Assembly: GCA_031761405.1 (NCBI GenBank)
Contig: JASEVX010000013.1
Span: 34,476,458-34,540,457, forward strand
Reading direction: 5' to 3'
DNA: 64,000 nt
Source: Serripes groenlandicus
Taxonomy: Eukaryota; Mollusca; Bivalvia; Cardiida; Cardiidae
Shown here: in pieces, positions 35,376 to 47,018 of the stretch
Layout of the letters: every line of letters starts with the position of its first letter
Position numbering within the stretch: position 1 is the first letter of the stretch
Made by a program: the position numbers and the translations under genes
Notes under the pieces: model-generated
Database searches by the model: none
Seen by the model: the letters and a program-made list of their open reading frames with translations, nothing else
What the model was told of the DNA's origin: nothing

Positions 35376-35888
35376 AATTCATTGTAAATGTGTATATAGG
35401 ATGAATTGGAAATGATTGATTTGATCACTTTGAGTATTTTGACCTTGTTTGAAATTGAGAGTAGAGAATGCTAAACACCGGTTTTGTTTGAGCCAGATTT
35501 GGTTCAAATTAACGGTAACCATTTTCGCCGGGCGAGTTCTTTCTTGCATAATGCATGACCCCCCCCATTTCTTTGGATTGTTTAAAACTTAGAGGTAACC
35601 CTTTTCAATGATATATGGTGTTCTACTAGAGAAATGCTTAGAAAGTGTGAAAATTGAGGACTGAAACTCGTCGATTTACATGTAAACAAAGAAGGAATTT
35701 ATTTGGTGTGTTGTAACCCAAATCCATGGGAGTCGCCAATTTGGTTATGTATAAATTGCGGTCAGTCAATCGGATTGAAAATTTATGTTGTCTAGTCTAT
35801 CTTTATTTTTTTTTAAATAGATATCTAAGGTCATAAAGGTGCTTTGTAATTTTCGTGTGAACTAACATTTTTATGAAATAGTTGTCGA

Positions 35889-36152
35889 GTCCCAGTAGCT
35901 CAGTCGGTAACGACGCGGGCTGTCAATCCAGGAGTTGTGGGTTAGAATTCCAGCTCGGCCAACTTTCTTTCCAACGTTTGACAAAAGTCATTGCGACATG
36001 CGTCATTCGTCTTCCACCAATGGGCTAAGTCTATGTGGAAAAGCAGCCAGTTGCTTGGAAAGATTGTTGTGTGGAGTACTGGTGTGAGAAAACCCGGAAA
36101 TGCATGAGTAGGTGAACTGGCCGCTGTGATATAACTGATCAATCAATCAGTT
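35889..36152 (+). mobile_element. SINE family A, full-length
   Basis: CCCAGTAGCTCAGTCGGTAA, GGCTGTCAATCCAGG, AATTCCAGCTCGGCC, AAGCAGCCAGTTGC, GTGGAGTACTGGTGTGAG, GATATAACTGATCAATC. The tail is shortened (no GGCGTTAAAC). Confidence 0.85.
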
Positions 36153-36319
36153 AAAAGTCAATGGAACTGAGTATGAAAAATGTTTTCCCATTCATAAAAG
36201 TAGACGACAGTAAAATCTAATTTACTGAAGCATCTCGCTCGATGTGATGAAGACGCACGTCTTTTTACAGTAAAGTAATTCACATAAACAACAAATACTG
36301 TCCGTGTTCCACATATCAC

Positions 36320-36666
36320 GTTAAAAGTTAAAAGTTGATTAAAGTTTTGCATGAAAGGCTTTTTCTTACAAAACACAGATGCTATTACCTTGAAACTAAA
36401 TACACTTATTGGACGTCACCAAATGACCTTGCAGGACAAGTCCCATAACTCTATATCATATTTTGACACAATTATGCCCCTTTTTGGACTTAGAAATTTT
36501 GGTTATAGTTTTGCATGCACAGCTTTTTCTCAAAAACCACAGATGCTATTGCTTTGAAACTTAACACATTTATTGGACATCATCAAATGACCTTGCAGGA
36601 CAAGTCCCAATACTCTTTATCAGATTTTGATACAATTATGTACCTTTTTGGACTTAGAAATTCTGG
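36320..36666 (+). mobile_element. H4-like monomer array, outer
   Basis: Two diverged monomers of about 190 bases (AAAGTTTTGCATG, CAGATGCTATT, GACCTTGCAGGACAAGTCCC, CTTTTTGGACTTAGAAATT). The array is broken by the MITE at 36671 and resumes at 37601 (GATAACCTTATCTTGCAAGT) up to the H4 insertion. Confidence 0.65.
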
Positions 36667-36670
36667 TTAA

Positions 36671-37596
36671 GGTAGAGCATCTGTAACAGTCAATATTTCA
36701 AATGTGACTGAACTTTTTTTCTAGTTATCCTTAACCCTTTAGGGAAATATTGGGGAAGTATTAAAAGATTTTACCGTCTAGAATAAAAATTATTGAAATT
36801 TGAAGTGTCCAATGTCCCAGACTTTGATAAGGCATTGAGAAAGCAAAATTGTAACAACTTCTTAAGTCAATTAAATAGTTTTAATAATCTAACATATTAA
36901 CTATATCATTAACTAAGACCATTTTTACATCAAAATAACAATGCTGATTTAAAAAATACCAATGAGAATTACATATCTCAAAAATAAAAATAGAAAAAAT
37001 CTACAAATATAACCCTTTTTTCAGAAAATATTGTTAATTGTCATGTTTAAAATTGTTCTAGTACTATAACTATATTATTAAACCACCTATGTTATATACC
37101 AATATTTTTAATAATGTTAGATGAGCAAAATACACAAAAATAAAAAACATTTACCGTCTCGTTTGCTTTTAATAAGGTTTTATGTAAGACAGGTTGGAAA
37201 ATAAAATGACGCAAAATTTAGTCAAAAAGTGACTTTTCAACATTTATAACCGTCAGTAATAATAATAATAGCTTTAATGTGGATGACATTTTGGCAAATG
37301 TTTAAAGTAAAACAATTTTACTTGATATAATTATACATATTATACTTAAATATATTGAATTTTATCAAATGATTGAAAATGATTGATATCATTACCCCAC
37401 CCACCTAAACAAAAATTGCAATATATTTAAGTTACAAAATGTATTATTCTAGCAACATTCTTAAACAATGAATATCTTAAACTTGTTAATACTTGAAGGA
37501 AAAGACTATATTGTTTAAATAATTAACAAATTTATTTTTGGCTCAGAAAAAAAGTTCAGTCACATTTGAAATATTGACTGTTACAGATGCTCTACC
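36671..37596. mobile_element. TTAA-flanked MITE with 52-base perfect inverted repeats
   Basis: GGTAGAGCATCTGTAACAGT (36671) is matched inverted by ACTGTTACAGATGCTCTACC ending at 37596. Arms are identical over 52 bases. TTAA lies immediately outside both ends (36667-36670 and 37597-37600), and removing the element with one TTAA restores the surrounding monomer. TTAA duplication is typical of piggyBac and Kolobok transposons. The 820-base interior is very AT-rich with no ORF, so it is non-autonomous. Confidence 0.9.
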
Positions 37597-37650
37597 TTAA
37601 GTATATTATTAAGATAGATAACCTTATCTTGCAAGTTATAGCCCTTTTTT

Positions 37651-40600
37651 AGCTCGACTATTCGAAGAATATGAGAGCTATACTACTCACTCTGGCGTCG
37701 GCGTCCACGTCACACTTTGGTTAAGGTTTTGCATGCAAGTACTTAAATACTACATGTATTGCATGGAAACTTTCTACAACCTTACCAAATGATCACACCT
37801 ATGTAGCTTATCAAGTTAGATAACTCTATCCTGCATTTTATGCAAGTTATGGCCCTTTTTTACTTAGAAACTCTGGTTAAAGTTTTGCGTGCAACTAAAT
37901 TAAGAGTCCATATCTCAGTATTTACTTGATGCATTGCATTGAAACTTTATACAACCCTACCCAACTATCACACCTATGTAGATTATTAAGTTAGATAACT
38001 CTATCTTGCATTTTATGCAAGTTATGGCCCTTTTTAGCTCGACTATTCGAAGAATATGAGAGCTATACTACTCACCCTGGCGTCGCCGTCGCCGTCGCCG
38101 TCGGCGTCCACGTCACACTTTGGTTAAGGTTTTGCATGCAAGTTCTTAAATACTACATGTATTGCATTGAAACTTTCTACAACCCTACCAAACTATCACA
38201 CCAATGTAGATTATCAAGTTAGATAACTCTATCCTGCATTTTATGCAAGTTATGGCCCTTTTTTACTTAGAAATTCTGGTTAAAGTTTTGCGTGCAACTA
38301 AAGTAAGAGTCCATATCTCAGTATTTAATTGATGCATTGCATTGAAACTTTATACAGCACTACCCAACTATCACACCTATGTAGATTATCAAGTTAAATA
38401 ACTCTATCCTGCATTTTATGCAAGTTATGGCCCTTTTTTTACTTAGAAATTCTGGTTAAAGTTTTGCGTGCAACTAAATTAAGAGTCCATATCTCAGTAT
38501 TTACTTGATGCATTGCATTGAAACTTTCTACAACCCTACCCAACTATCACACCTGTGTAGATTATCATCTAAGATAACTCTATCCTGCATTTTATGCAAG
38601 TTATGGCCCTTTTTTTACTTAGAAATTCTGGTTAAAGTTTTGCGTGCAACTAAATTAAGAGTCCATATCTCAGTATATACTTGATGCATTGCATTGAACC
38701 TTTATACAACCCTACCCAACTATTACACCTATGTAGATTAACAAGTTAGATAACTCTATCCTGCATTTTAGGCAAGTTATGGCACTTTTTTTTACTTAGA
38801 AATTCTGGTTAAAGTTTTGCGTGCTACTAAATTAAGAGTCCATATCTCAGTATTTACTTGCTGCATTGCATTGAAACTTTCTACAACCCTACCCAACTAT
38901 TACACCTGTGTAGATTATCAAGTATGATAGCTCTATTCTGCATTTTATGCAAGTTATGGCCCTTTTTTTACTTAGAAATACTGGTTAAAGTTTTGCGTGC
39001 AACTAAATTAAGAGTCCACGTCTCAGTATATACTTGATGCATTGCATTGAACCTTTATACAACCCTACCCAACTATCACACCTATGTAGATTATCAAGTA
39101 TGATAACTCTATCCTGCATTTTATGCAAGTTATGGCCTTTTTGGACTTATAAATTCTGGTTAAAGTTTTGCATGCAACTACATAAAGAGACCATCTCTTA
39201 GTAACTACTTGATGCATTGCATTGAAACGTTATACAGCCCTTACCAACCAGCATTTTATGCAAGTTATGGACCTTTTTGGACTTAGAAATTCTGGTTAAA
39301 GTTTTGCAACTACATTTAGAGTGTAATCTCAGTAACAACTTGAACAATTGTATTGAAACTTTATACAACCTTTCCCAATTGTACAACTATAAACACAACC
39401 AATTAAGATAACTCTATCCTGTATATGGTGCAAATTGTTGCCCTTTTTTTACTTAGAAATTATGGTTAAAGGTTTGCGTGCAACTACATTAAGAGTCCAT
39501 ATCTTAGTAACTACTTGATGCATTCCATTGAAAGGTTATACAACCCTATCTAACCATCAAACCTATGAAAATAATCATGTTAAATAACACTATCCTGCAT
39601 ATAATGCAAATTATCACCCACTAAGAAATTTTGGTTAATGTTTTGCATGCAACTACATTAGAGTCCATTATCTCGGTAACTTAAATAAGCGGTGGAATAG
39701 TCGAGCGCGCTGTCCTCCGACAGCTCTTGTTTACTTAGAAATTCTGGTTAAAGTTTTGCATGCAACTAAAGTAACAGACCATATCTCAGTATTTACTTGA
39801 TGCATTGCATTGAAACTTCCTACAACTATACCAAACTATCACACCTGTGTAGATCATCAAGTTAGATAACTCTATCCAGCATTTTATGCAAGTTATGGCC
39901 CTTTCTTTTACTTAAAAATTCTGGTTAAAGTTTTGCGTGCAACTAAATTAAGAGTCCATATCTCAGTATTTACTTGATGCATTGCATTGAAACTTTCTAC
40001 AACCCTACCCAACTATCACACCTGTGTAGATTATCAAGTTAGATAACTATATCCTGCATTATATGCAAGTAATGGCCCTTTTTTTACTTAGAAATTTTGG
40101 TTAAAGTTTTGCGTGCAACTAAATTAACAGACAATATCTCAGTATTTACTTCATGCATTGCATTGAAACTTTCTACAACCATACCAAACTATCACACCTG
40201 TGTAGATTATCAAGTTAGATAACTCTATCCAGCATTTTATGCAAGTTATGGAATTCCGGTTAAAGTTTTGCGTGCAACTAAATTAAGAGGCCATATCTCA
40301 GTATTTACTTGATGCATTGCATTGAAACTTTCTACAACCATACCCAACTATCACACCTGTGTATATTATCACGTTAGATAACTCTATCCTGCATTTTATG
40401 CAAGTTATGGCCCTTTTTTACTTAGAAATTCTGGCTAAAATTTTGCTTGCAACTACATTTAGAGACCATCTCTTAGTAGCTACTTGATGCATTGCATTGA
40501 AACTTTATACAAACCTTCCCAACTATCACACCTATGTAAACAATCAAGTATGATAACTCTATCCAGTATATTTTGCAATTTATGGCCCAACTATCACACC

Positions 40601-41931
40601 TATGTTGACTTTCAAGTTAATGAACTCTATCCTGCATTTTATGCAAGTTATGGCTCTTTTTGGACTTATAAAAGTCTGGTTAAAGTTTTGCATGCAACTA
40701 CATTAAGAGACCATATCTTAGTAACTACTTGATGCATTGCATTGAAACCCTAACAGCCCTTCCCAACCATCATACCTATGTAAGCAATCAAGCACGATAA
40801 CTCTATCCAGCATTTTATGCAAGTTATTTTGGACCTAGAAATTCTGATTAAAGTTTTGCAACTACATTTAGAGTGTTATCTCAGTAACAACTGAAGCATT
40901 GTACTGAAACTTTATACAACCTTTCCCAATTTCACAACTATAAACACAACCAATTAAGATAACTCTATCCTGCATATGGTCCAAATTGTTGTCCATTTTT
41001 TACATGGAAATTATGGTAAATTCTTCGCGTACAACTACATTAAGAATCCATATCTTGTTAATGCAAGTTCCATTAAAACGTTATACAACCCTTTCTAACC
41101 ATCAGACCTAAGAAAATAATCAAGTTAAATAACTCTATCCTGCATATAATGCAAATTATCACCCTTTAAGAAAATGAAATTGTGGTTAATGTTTTGCATG
41201 CAACTACATTGGAGTCCATTATCTCAGTTACTTAAATAAGCGGTGGAATATTCAAGCGCGCTGTCCTCTGACAGCTCTTGTTGACTTAGAAACTCTGGTT
41301 AAAGTTTTGCGTGCAACAACATTAATAGTCTTTAGTAATTAATTGATGCATTGCATTGAAACTTTATACAACCCTTCCCAACCATCACACCTATATAAAC
41401 AATCAAGTTTGATAACTTTTTCCAGCATTAATGCAAATTGTAGCCCTTTTTTACTTAGAAATTCCGGTTAAAGTTTTGCATGCAACGACATTTATAAGAG
41501 TCCATATCCTAGTAACTACTTGATGCATTGTATTGGAACTTTATACAACCCTTCCTTACCATCACACCTATATAAACATGCAAGTTTAATAACTCTTTCC
41601 AGCATATAATGCAAATTCTGGCCCTTTTTTTACTTATAAATTTTGATTAAAGTTTTGCATGCAAAGTACTTGCATGGATATATCTCAGTAACCACTAATT
41701 ATATTGATTTGAAACTTCATTCATGTCTTCAGGGGTGTCAGAAAGTCAAGTTAGATAACGTTTGTATGAATTTAGTACAAATTATGGCACTTGTTTGACT
41801 TAAAATTTGGTTAAAGTTGTGCATGCATGGCACGATCATGCTATCGAGCCACTATCTCAGTAATAACTGTTGTCTATAGTATCAAATGGCCAAATAGTCG
41901 AGCATGCTGTCTTGCGGACAGCTCTTGTTTA
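37651..41931 (+). mobile_element. H4 cassette, outer, long 176-base monomer array
   Basis: The 5' end after six Ts is AGCTCGACTATTCGAAGAAT with closing GAGAGCT. Then come many monomers of about 176 bases (AAATTCTGG anchors at 38271, 38447, 38623 and 38800), each with AGTTTTGCGTGCAACTA, CTTGATGCATTGCATTGAAA, ATAACTCTATCCTGCATTTT and CAAGTTATGGCCC. The subterminal ATAGTCGAGC (inverse of the 5' end), a hairpin around GCTGTC/GACAGC and TCTTGTTT close it at 41931. A second complete 3' terminus lies inside at 41240-41282. H4b is nested in it. Confidence 0.8.
38036..39732 (+). mobile_element. H4 cassette, nested inner copy
   Basis: 5' end AGCTCGACTATTCGAAG at 38036; 3' end GAATAGTCGAGCGC (about 39695), hairpin GCTGTC-CTCC-GACAGC (39709-39724) and TCTTGTTT (39725-39732). 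The flanks join to CCCTTTTT + ACTTAGAAATTCTGG, exactly the outer monomer, so the target was the T-run before ACTTAG. A GTCGCC repeat lies near 38085. Confidence 0.85.
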
Positions 41932-42329
41932 TTTCAGCAGTTTGAGGGTTTGTACTACATTTTGGTTTTATTTGAGAAAATATTTTAATATAAAAGTGCA
42001 ATTATTTGATAGAGTAAAAACATTGTGACAAAAGAGGAAATTGCTCATCATGAACAATATGTCTTGTCACGATCTTTTCAAAATGTGTCTTCTGCAGAGG
42101 CGACAAAAAGTATCTACATGTAGAAAAGGATTGCACTTTATCACTTACAGACTACTGCTGATGTATTTAATGAAATAAACACAGACATTTCTTATAATGA
42201 AATTCTTTTAATTTTCCAATTAAGATTTGCATTAAATCTCAGAACTGCACTTTCTTACATTAAGATGTATCATGCTTTACTCCGGACTATGATAATTTTA
42301 GAGTAATCGCCTTCAAATTCCTTGTATTT
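41932..42329. other. Gene-free interior of the 10-kb insertion
   Basis: Contains the dispersed segment also seen at 10780-10880 (GAGGAAATTGCTCATC, CAAAAAGTATCTACATG). No gene recognised. Confidence 0.35.
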
Positions 42330-42806
42330 GAAAATTGTTTGATAAATGCTTCTGTTATAAATTGGGTTGCTGCAGGATCAGAATGGGTTCGAAATTGCAA
42401 AACTTGAAAATTGTTCTCCTGTGAATCCGCTTGTTCGAATTCCAAGATAATTTGGTAGAAACGATCTTCGTGTGACCCTCAACAATATCGTTCAAGCCAT
42501 ATTGATTAGGTGAAAAGGGTAGTCGCAAGGTGGCATCATAAAATGGCTGAAATGAACGTCTGTATTAGGGAAAGGTTTAGGAAGAAAATTAATGTGACCC
42601 CCCCCCCCCCCCCCCCCCCCCTTTAATATTTGTTCCAGCCTTATGTATCGGTTTAAAAAGATAGTCATCAGCGACAGGTGACATAAAAAAGGGCTGAAAT
42701 GAACAAATTATCCTACGTTACCCGTTTCCATTCCCCAGGTTATATCGGTATGTTTTTACCGTCATGCAGGTGATTGATTAAGGTCAGTCATCTTGGTCCT
42801 CATGGT
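42330..42806 (+). mobile_element. H2 cassette fragment at the right end of the 10-kb insertion
   Basis: H2 monomer sequence (GTTGCTGCAGGATCAGAATG, TGTGAATCCGCTTGTTCGAA, TTCAAGCCATATTGATTAGG), a run of 24 Cs (42598-42621), then a decayed H2 3' end: AGGTGATTGATTAAGG, CATCTTGGTCCTCATGGTT. An inverted counterpart of this terminus lies at 33305-33350. Confidence 0.6.
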
Positions 42807-43180
42807 TAAATCTCGTTCATTTTCTGAACTGATTTACTTAATTATTGTATGTTCGTAATAGACGACATCAATACAAAATTAAAAAAAACTTTAGTGATCA
42901 TTAAAATTAAAACATAATATAAACATTATCATCGTCTAGTCAAATACTTTTAAAAATCAACTTTGATTGCCAAAGTATGCTGTTTAATTTTTGTTTGCAA
43001 TCATTTTAATTATTTATTTTTTTCGTAAATAGGTAGCACCTATAGATATATATTATCTTCTTTACCATCAAACTAATTTACTTTAAAATTGGCATACTAG
43101 TGTCTATTGATAATATAGATAACTGAAGCAAGTCACATATCTTTGTCAAAAATATTTGTCGAGTTATGCCCCTTTTTATA

Positions 43181-44309
43181 CGCCCGTTTTGAAAAAACGG
43201 ATCGTATCATAGTTTTACCTGCGGCGTATGGATGGACGGGCGGTCTGGCGGGCGGGCGGGCGGCGTCCAGTATGTTGTCAGCTCAATAACTTTAGAAGCC
43301 ATTGTCCAATCATCACCAGATTTTGTCAGAATGTTTATTGGGATAATATCTCGGACAAGTTCGATAACTAGCCATATCGCTTTAGTCAATCAAGAGTTAT
43401 CGCCCTTTAATTATAGAAATTACCCAAAATTGGTCTTGTCAGCTCAATAACTTTAGTAGCCTTTGTCCAATCATGCCTAAATTTGGTCAGAATGTGTATT
43501 GGCATAATATCTCGGACAAGTTTGATAACTAGCCATATCACTGTAGTCAATTGAGAGTTGTCGCCCTTTAATTATAGAAATTACCTAAAATTGGTCTTGT
43601 CAGCTCAATAACTTTAGAAGCCTTTATCCAATAATTACCAAAATCGGTCAGAATGTGTATTGGCATTTTATCTCGGACAAGTTTTATAACTAGCCATATC
43701 TCTTTAGTCAAGCAAGAGTTATCGCCCTTTAATTATAGAAATTACCCAAAATTGGTATTGTCAGCTCAATAACTTTAGAAGCCTTTGTCCAATCATTCCC
43801 AAATTTAGTCAGAATGTGTATTGGCATAATATCTCAGACAAGTTTGATAACTAGCCATATCGCTTTAGTCAATCAAGAGTTATCGCTCTTTAACTATATA
43901 AATTACCTAAAATTGTTCTTCTCAGCTCAATAACTTTAGAAGCCTTTATCCAATCATTACCAAATTTGGTCAGAATGTGTATTTGCGGAATATCTTGGAC
44001 AAGTTCGATAACTAGCCATATTGTTCCAGTCGATAGAGAATTATTGCCCTTTACTTATAGAAATTACCTGAAGCCTTTATCCGATCATCACCAAATTTAG
44101 ACAATATGTTGATGGGCAGAATATCTTGGTCCTGTTTGATAACTTACAACGTTATCTTTGTCACTACACAATTATGTCCCTCGAAATGGCCGAAACTGTA
44201 CTAACAGTGTCCGCTCTCTAAGTTTGGCTGACGTACAACCAATTACCACTATACTTGGTCTCAAAAAAACAGGACGGGTGTATTTTGTGACATTTTGGCG
44301 CTCTTGTTT
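43181..44309 (+). mobile_element. H5 cassette, 161-base monomers
   Basis: The 5' stem-loop is CCGTTTTGAAAAAACGG after CCCTTTTTATACGC. GGCGGGCGG-rich sequence is followed by five monomers with GTCAGCTCAATAACTTTAGA starting at 43277, 43438, 43599, 43760 and 43921 (161 bases each). The 3' end has ACAGGACGGGTGT (inverse of the 5' ACGCCCGTTTT), GGCGC and TCTTGTTT (44302-44309). It abuts GTCACAAAAACATAACC, which in block 2 (19367) continues from undisturbed flank, so block 2 is the empty site. Confidence 0.8.
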
Positions 44310-44691
44310 GTCACAAAAACATAACCTAAGCTATAACTTTGCCATTTCTCAATACTTCTTCATCAAACTTTCAAAATATATTGCTTGTGACAACATGATC
44401 ACCATGAACCGCATCTACCTCTCCCCCGCTATCTTTATCCCCACCCATTCCTGATTTTTTTCTTTTTTATAGTTTTTTGTAAGTCGGACTTGTATTTCTT
44501 TGCAATACCCCCCCCCCCCTATCTCTAAGTCCCAGTTAGCTTACAGAATGCAGGGTTAAGCTTTGCATGTAATGTAGTACGCTTACAAAGTTCTTAGAAC
44601 AAGTTTCATATCTTTGACCTTAATTATTACACAATTACATGTTCTTAGATAAAAATAAATACATTTTACTAACAAACTTTCAATTAGTCGA
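44310..44691. other. Block 3 flank, no gene
   Basis: Starts with sequence shared with block 2 (TTTGCCATTTCTCAATA). The rest is AT-rich with a poly-C run (44509-44518). Nothing coding. Confidence 0.35.
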
Positions 44692-44970
44692 GCCCCGGTA
44701 GCTCAGTCGGTAGCGGGCTGTCAATCCAGGGTTGTGAGTTCAAATCCCGGCTCGGCCAACTTTCTTTCCGACGATTGACGAAAGTCATTGCGACATGCGT
44801 CATTCGTCTTCCACCAATGGGCTAAGTCTATGTGGAAAAGCAGCCAGTTGCTTGGAAAGATTGTTGTGTGGAGTACTGGTGTGAGAAAACCAGGAAATGC
44901 ATGAGTAGGTGAACTGGCCGCCGTGATATAACTGATAAATTGTTAAAAACAGCGTTAAACATCAATCAAT
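44692..44970 (+). mobile_element. SINE family A, full-length with 11-base target duplication
   Basis: Starts GCCCCGGTAGCTCAGTCGG, B box GAGTTCAAATCCCGG, ends GCGTTAAACATCAATCAAT. Flanked by CAATTAGTCGA at 44681-44691 and 44971-44981. A recent-looking copy. Confidence 0.9.
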
Positions 44971-44981
44971 CAATTAGTCGA

Positions 44982-46269
44982 ACATGCTGTCATGAGAAAG
45001 CTTATCATGTTGAACCTTAATAAATGCTTTGATGATATCTAGGCTAAGTTCATAAATCATGTCTAATTAAAAACTAGGTCATCAGGCTAAATTTGAGAAA
45101 AATATTGTCAACAATCTAGAGAACGTAATTTTTTCTTCAGCAGCTTAAACTTAGTCAAAAAAAATCTTGACTATTTCTTTGTCAAACTAAAAACTAGTTC
45201 ATGTCAGGTCAAAAATTAGGTCACTATGCCAAAATGAATGAAACTTCTGGTAACACTGGGACAAAGGTGTCTTTGGTAAATATGGATTGTATGCCTTTCC
45301 CACATAAATCAAATCTACACCAGAAATCTAAAACATCCATGACTGCCACACGAGGATCGAACTAAGGATGAACTGAAACAATTCCATCATGCTTACATCT
45401 AGGCCACAGTGGGACCACATTTGAGGGGGGAAAAAATGAAAACAATCTAGGTCAATTACAAAACTTGGTCATGTGAGATCAAAGACCAGGTCACTATACC
45501 AAATTGATGGGAACATTCTGGTATAGCATAATTGTCCATGGAAAGTATTGTTATGCCCTCATACATCAAATCTACACCAGAATATTTTAAACATATGGCG
45601 CAAATCTCAATAAATTAAACTATAACAAATAATAAAGAAAACTTCTATTGCCACATTGTTTTATAAAGCTATCTGGTTCAGAATGCGTCTGTAGGCTGTA
45701 AAGGGTTAAGACTTTCTGTGTTTCTAAGCAGTGTTTTTCTTCAGAGCGCGTTTTCTGCATGTTTTGAGACAATCAAATTGACATTGACACAACTTTATTG
45801 CAAATCTGGGCCTTTATCATAGTTTATGACACACTAAAAATTGAAAACAAATTCAGTGGGTTGTAAACGCTAAGACTTGGGGACGACGAATCAGCTTAAA
45901 ATTGATGGCCGGTTGCCTCTTACTTCTCAGCTTCAAATCAAACGTCCTAAACTGATCTAAATCAACAATGAATCGTACGTAAATATCTATTTTAAATAAC
46001 AAACTTGTCACTTGATCACCATTATAAGGAACAGAGGACTAGAGTTATTTTAAACACTTACTCACTTCACTGTTCCTTATCAAAACGTTGCGATTTCGGT
46101 TTATTTGTTTAACTTATACACCTCTTATGATCTTGATCGAAAGGGATTGTCTATAAATGGATGAATTTAAATGAGTATGATGGATTGATATCCAAAAGAA
46201 AAAAAGAGAACTTATTATATTGCAGACATGGATTAAGTAGATTTCATCAAAATATGCAAGTACTGCAAA
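44982..46269. other. Block 3 upstream flank, no gene
   Basis: Collinear with 19620-21200 of block 2 (CAAATCTACACCAGAAATC, GTCTGTAGGCTGTAAAGGG) but without the poly-G run and the palindromic insertion. No coding sequence. Confidence 0.45.
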
Positions 46270-46525
46270 TTGATGGATTGATTGGAAATAAATGCGGTTT
46301 CAAGGGCAGTTCAGTGTTATCACGACGGCTCGTTCTTCTAATGCATGTGTCCTGGCATTCTCAAACCAGTACTCTATTCAACATTTTCCCCAAGTAACTG
46401 GATACCTTCTGACATAGTCGACATAGCCCTTTGATGGAAGGCGAATGAATGTTGTCTATCATTTGACATAATAAGTGGATTAGCCGGGTTCGCTTTTGCA
46501 ACCCTGTTTCTGACTGAGCTATTTC
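46270..46525 (-). mobile_element. SINE family A, old copy (block 3)
   Basis: Counterpart of 361 and 21202 (GATTGATTGGAAATAAATGC, CACGACGGCTCGTTC, CAAACCAGTACTCTATTC). Confidence 0.7.
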
Positions 46526-46610
46526 GGTTCAACGCAATTGTTAGATACGTTATCTTAGAATAGGTTTGTTCTCCAGTGTAGCGAGTCTTATTTATCCTTT
46601 TATCATTTCT

Positions 46611-46626
46611 TTTCTTTTCTTTTCAG
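46611..46626 (+). other. Candidate 3' splice site (block 3)
   Basis: CTTTTCTTTTCTTTTCAG precedes TAGAGCAGCTATCC. Conserved in all three blocks. If used, the exon would start at 46627 and run through the finger array. Confidence 0.45.
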
Positions 46627-47018
46627 TAGAGCAGCTATCCATTCCTGCAAAGACTTCTTTAATTGATACATTTAACGAAATTTGACAATTGGTGCTCACA
46701 CATGAACAGATTCAGCTAACATTTGAATATATATGTTAAAACATATAAGCCACATGACTATTTTATTGTTATTACAGTTTACAAATGAGAATCCGAAAGA
46801 TACAGTGGTTCGACAGATGTGTACCAATGTATATGTTTTAATTTCTTCACACTATGATACTTACCTAGACAAAAGAATTAATGTTAAATAACTAATGAAT
46901 GGTGTGGAAACTCAGCATTATTCTAACCAAACACCTGTTATTGTAAAACTATCAAAGTTCTAATTTGTGTGCATTTAATACTGGATCTTAATCACAATGC
47001 AAGTATATACGATAATGC

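Larger units (their letters stand above)
33361..35888. other. Interior of the 10-kb insertion, left part
   Basis: No gene recognised. A TGACGTCA lies at 33638. Short duplications are listed separately. The open frames at 33867, 34468 and 34636 show no known motifs. Confidence 0.35.
33044..43056. mobile_element. About 10-kb insertion bracketed by long inverted repeats
   Basis: CTATAGGTGCTACCTATTTA (about 33051) is inverted as TAAATAGGTAGCACCTATAG near 43025. Inverted similarity continues inward on both sides for about 300 bases: AACAAAAATTAA then GCATACTTTGG, GTCGTCTATTA-TACGAACA, and CCATGAG-GGCCAAGATGA with ATCACCTGCAT on the left, their complements on the right. Block 2 lacks this segment (about 19195-19215). 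Inside lie repeats, a SINE, a MITE and nested arrays, but no recognised transposase. It may be a giant foldback element or an inversion/insertion built on an inverted duplication. Confidence 0.6.

Noticed and set aside
37651..41931. CRISPR-like regular repeats
   Set aside because: Monomers are about 176 bases and contiguous with no spacers; the organism is eukaryotic.
33044..43056. Maverick/Polinton (large viral-like transposon)
   Set aside because: Size and inverted ends invited the idea, but no polymerase, integrase, ATPase or capsid-like frame is present.
43207..43450. Open frames on both strands rich in Gly/Arg/Pro
   Set aside because: They come from the GGCGGGCGG tract at the H5 5' end.
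44692..44765. Possible tRNA gene (A and B boxes)
   Set aside because: It is followed by the family A SINE body and tail and bounded by a target duplication. All tRNA-like sequences seen are SINE heads.
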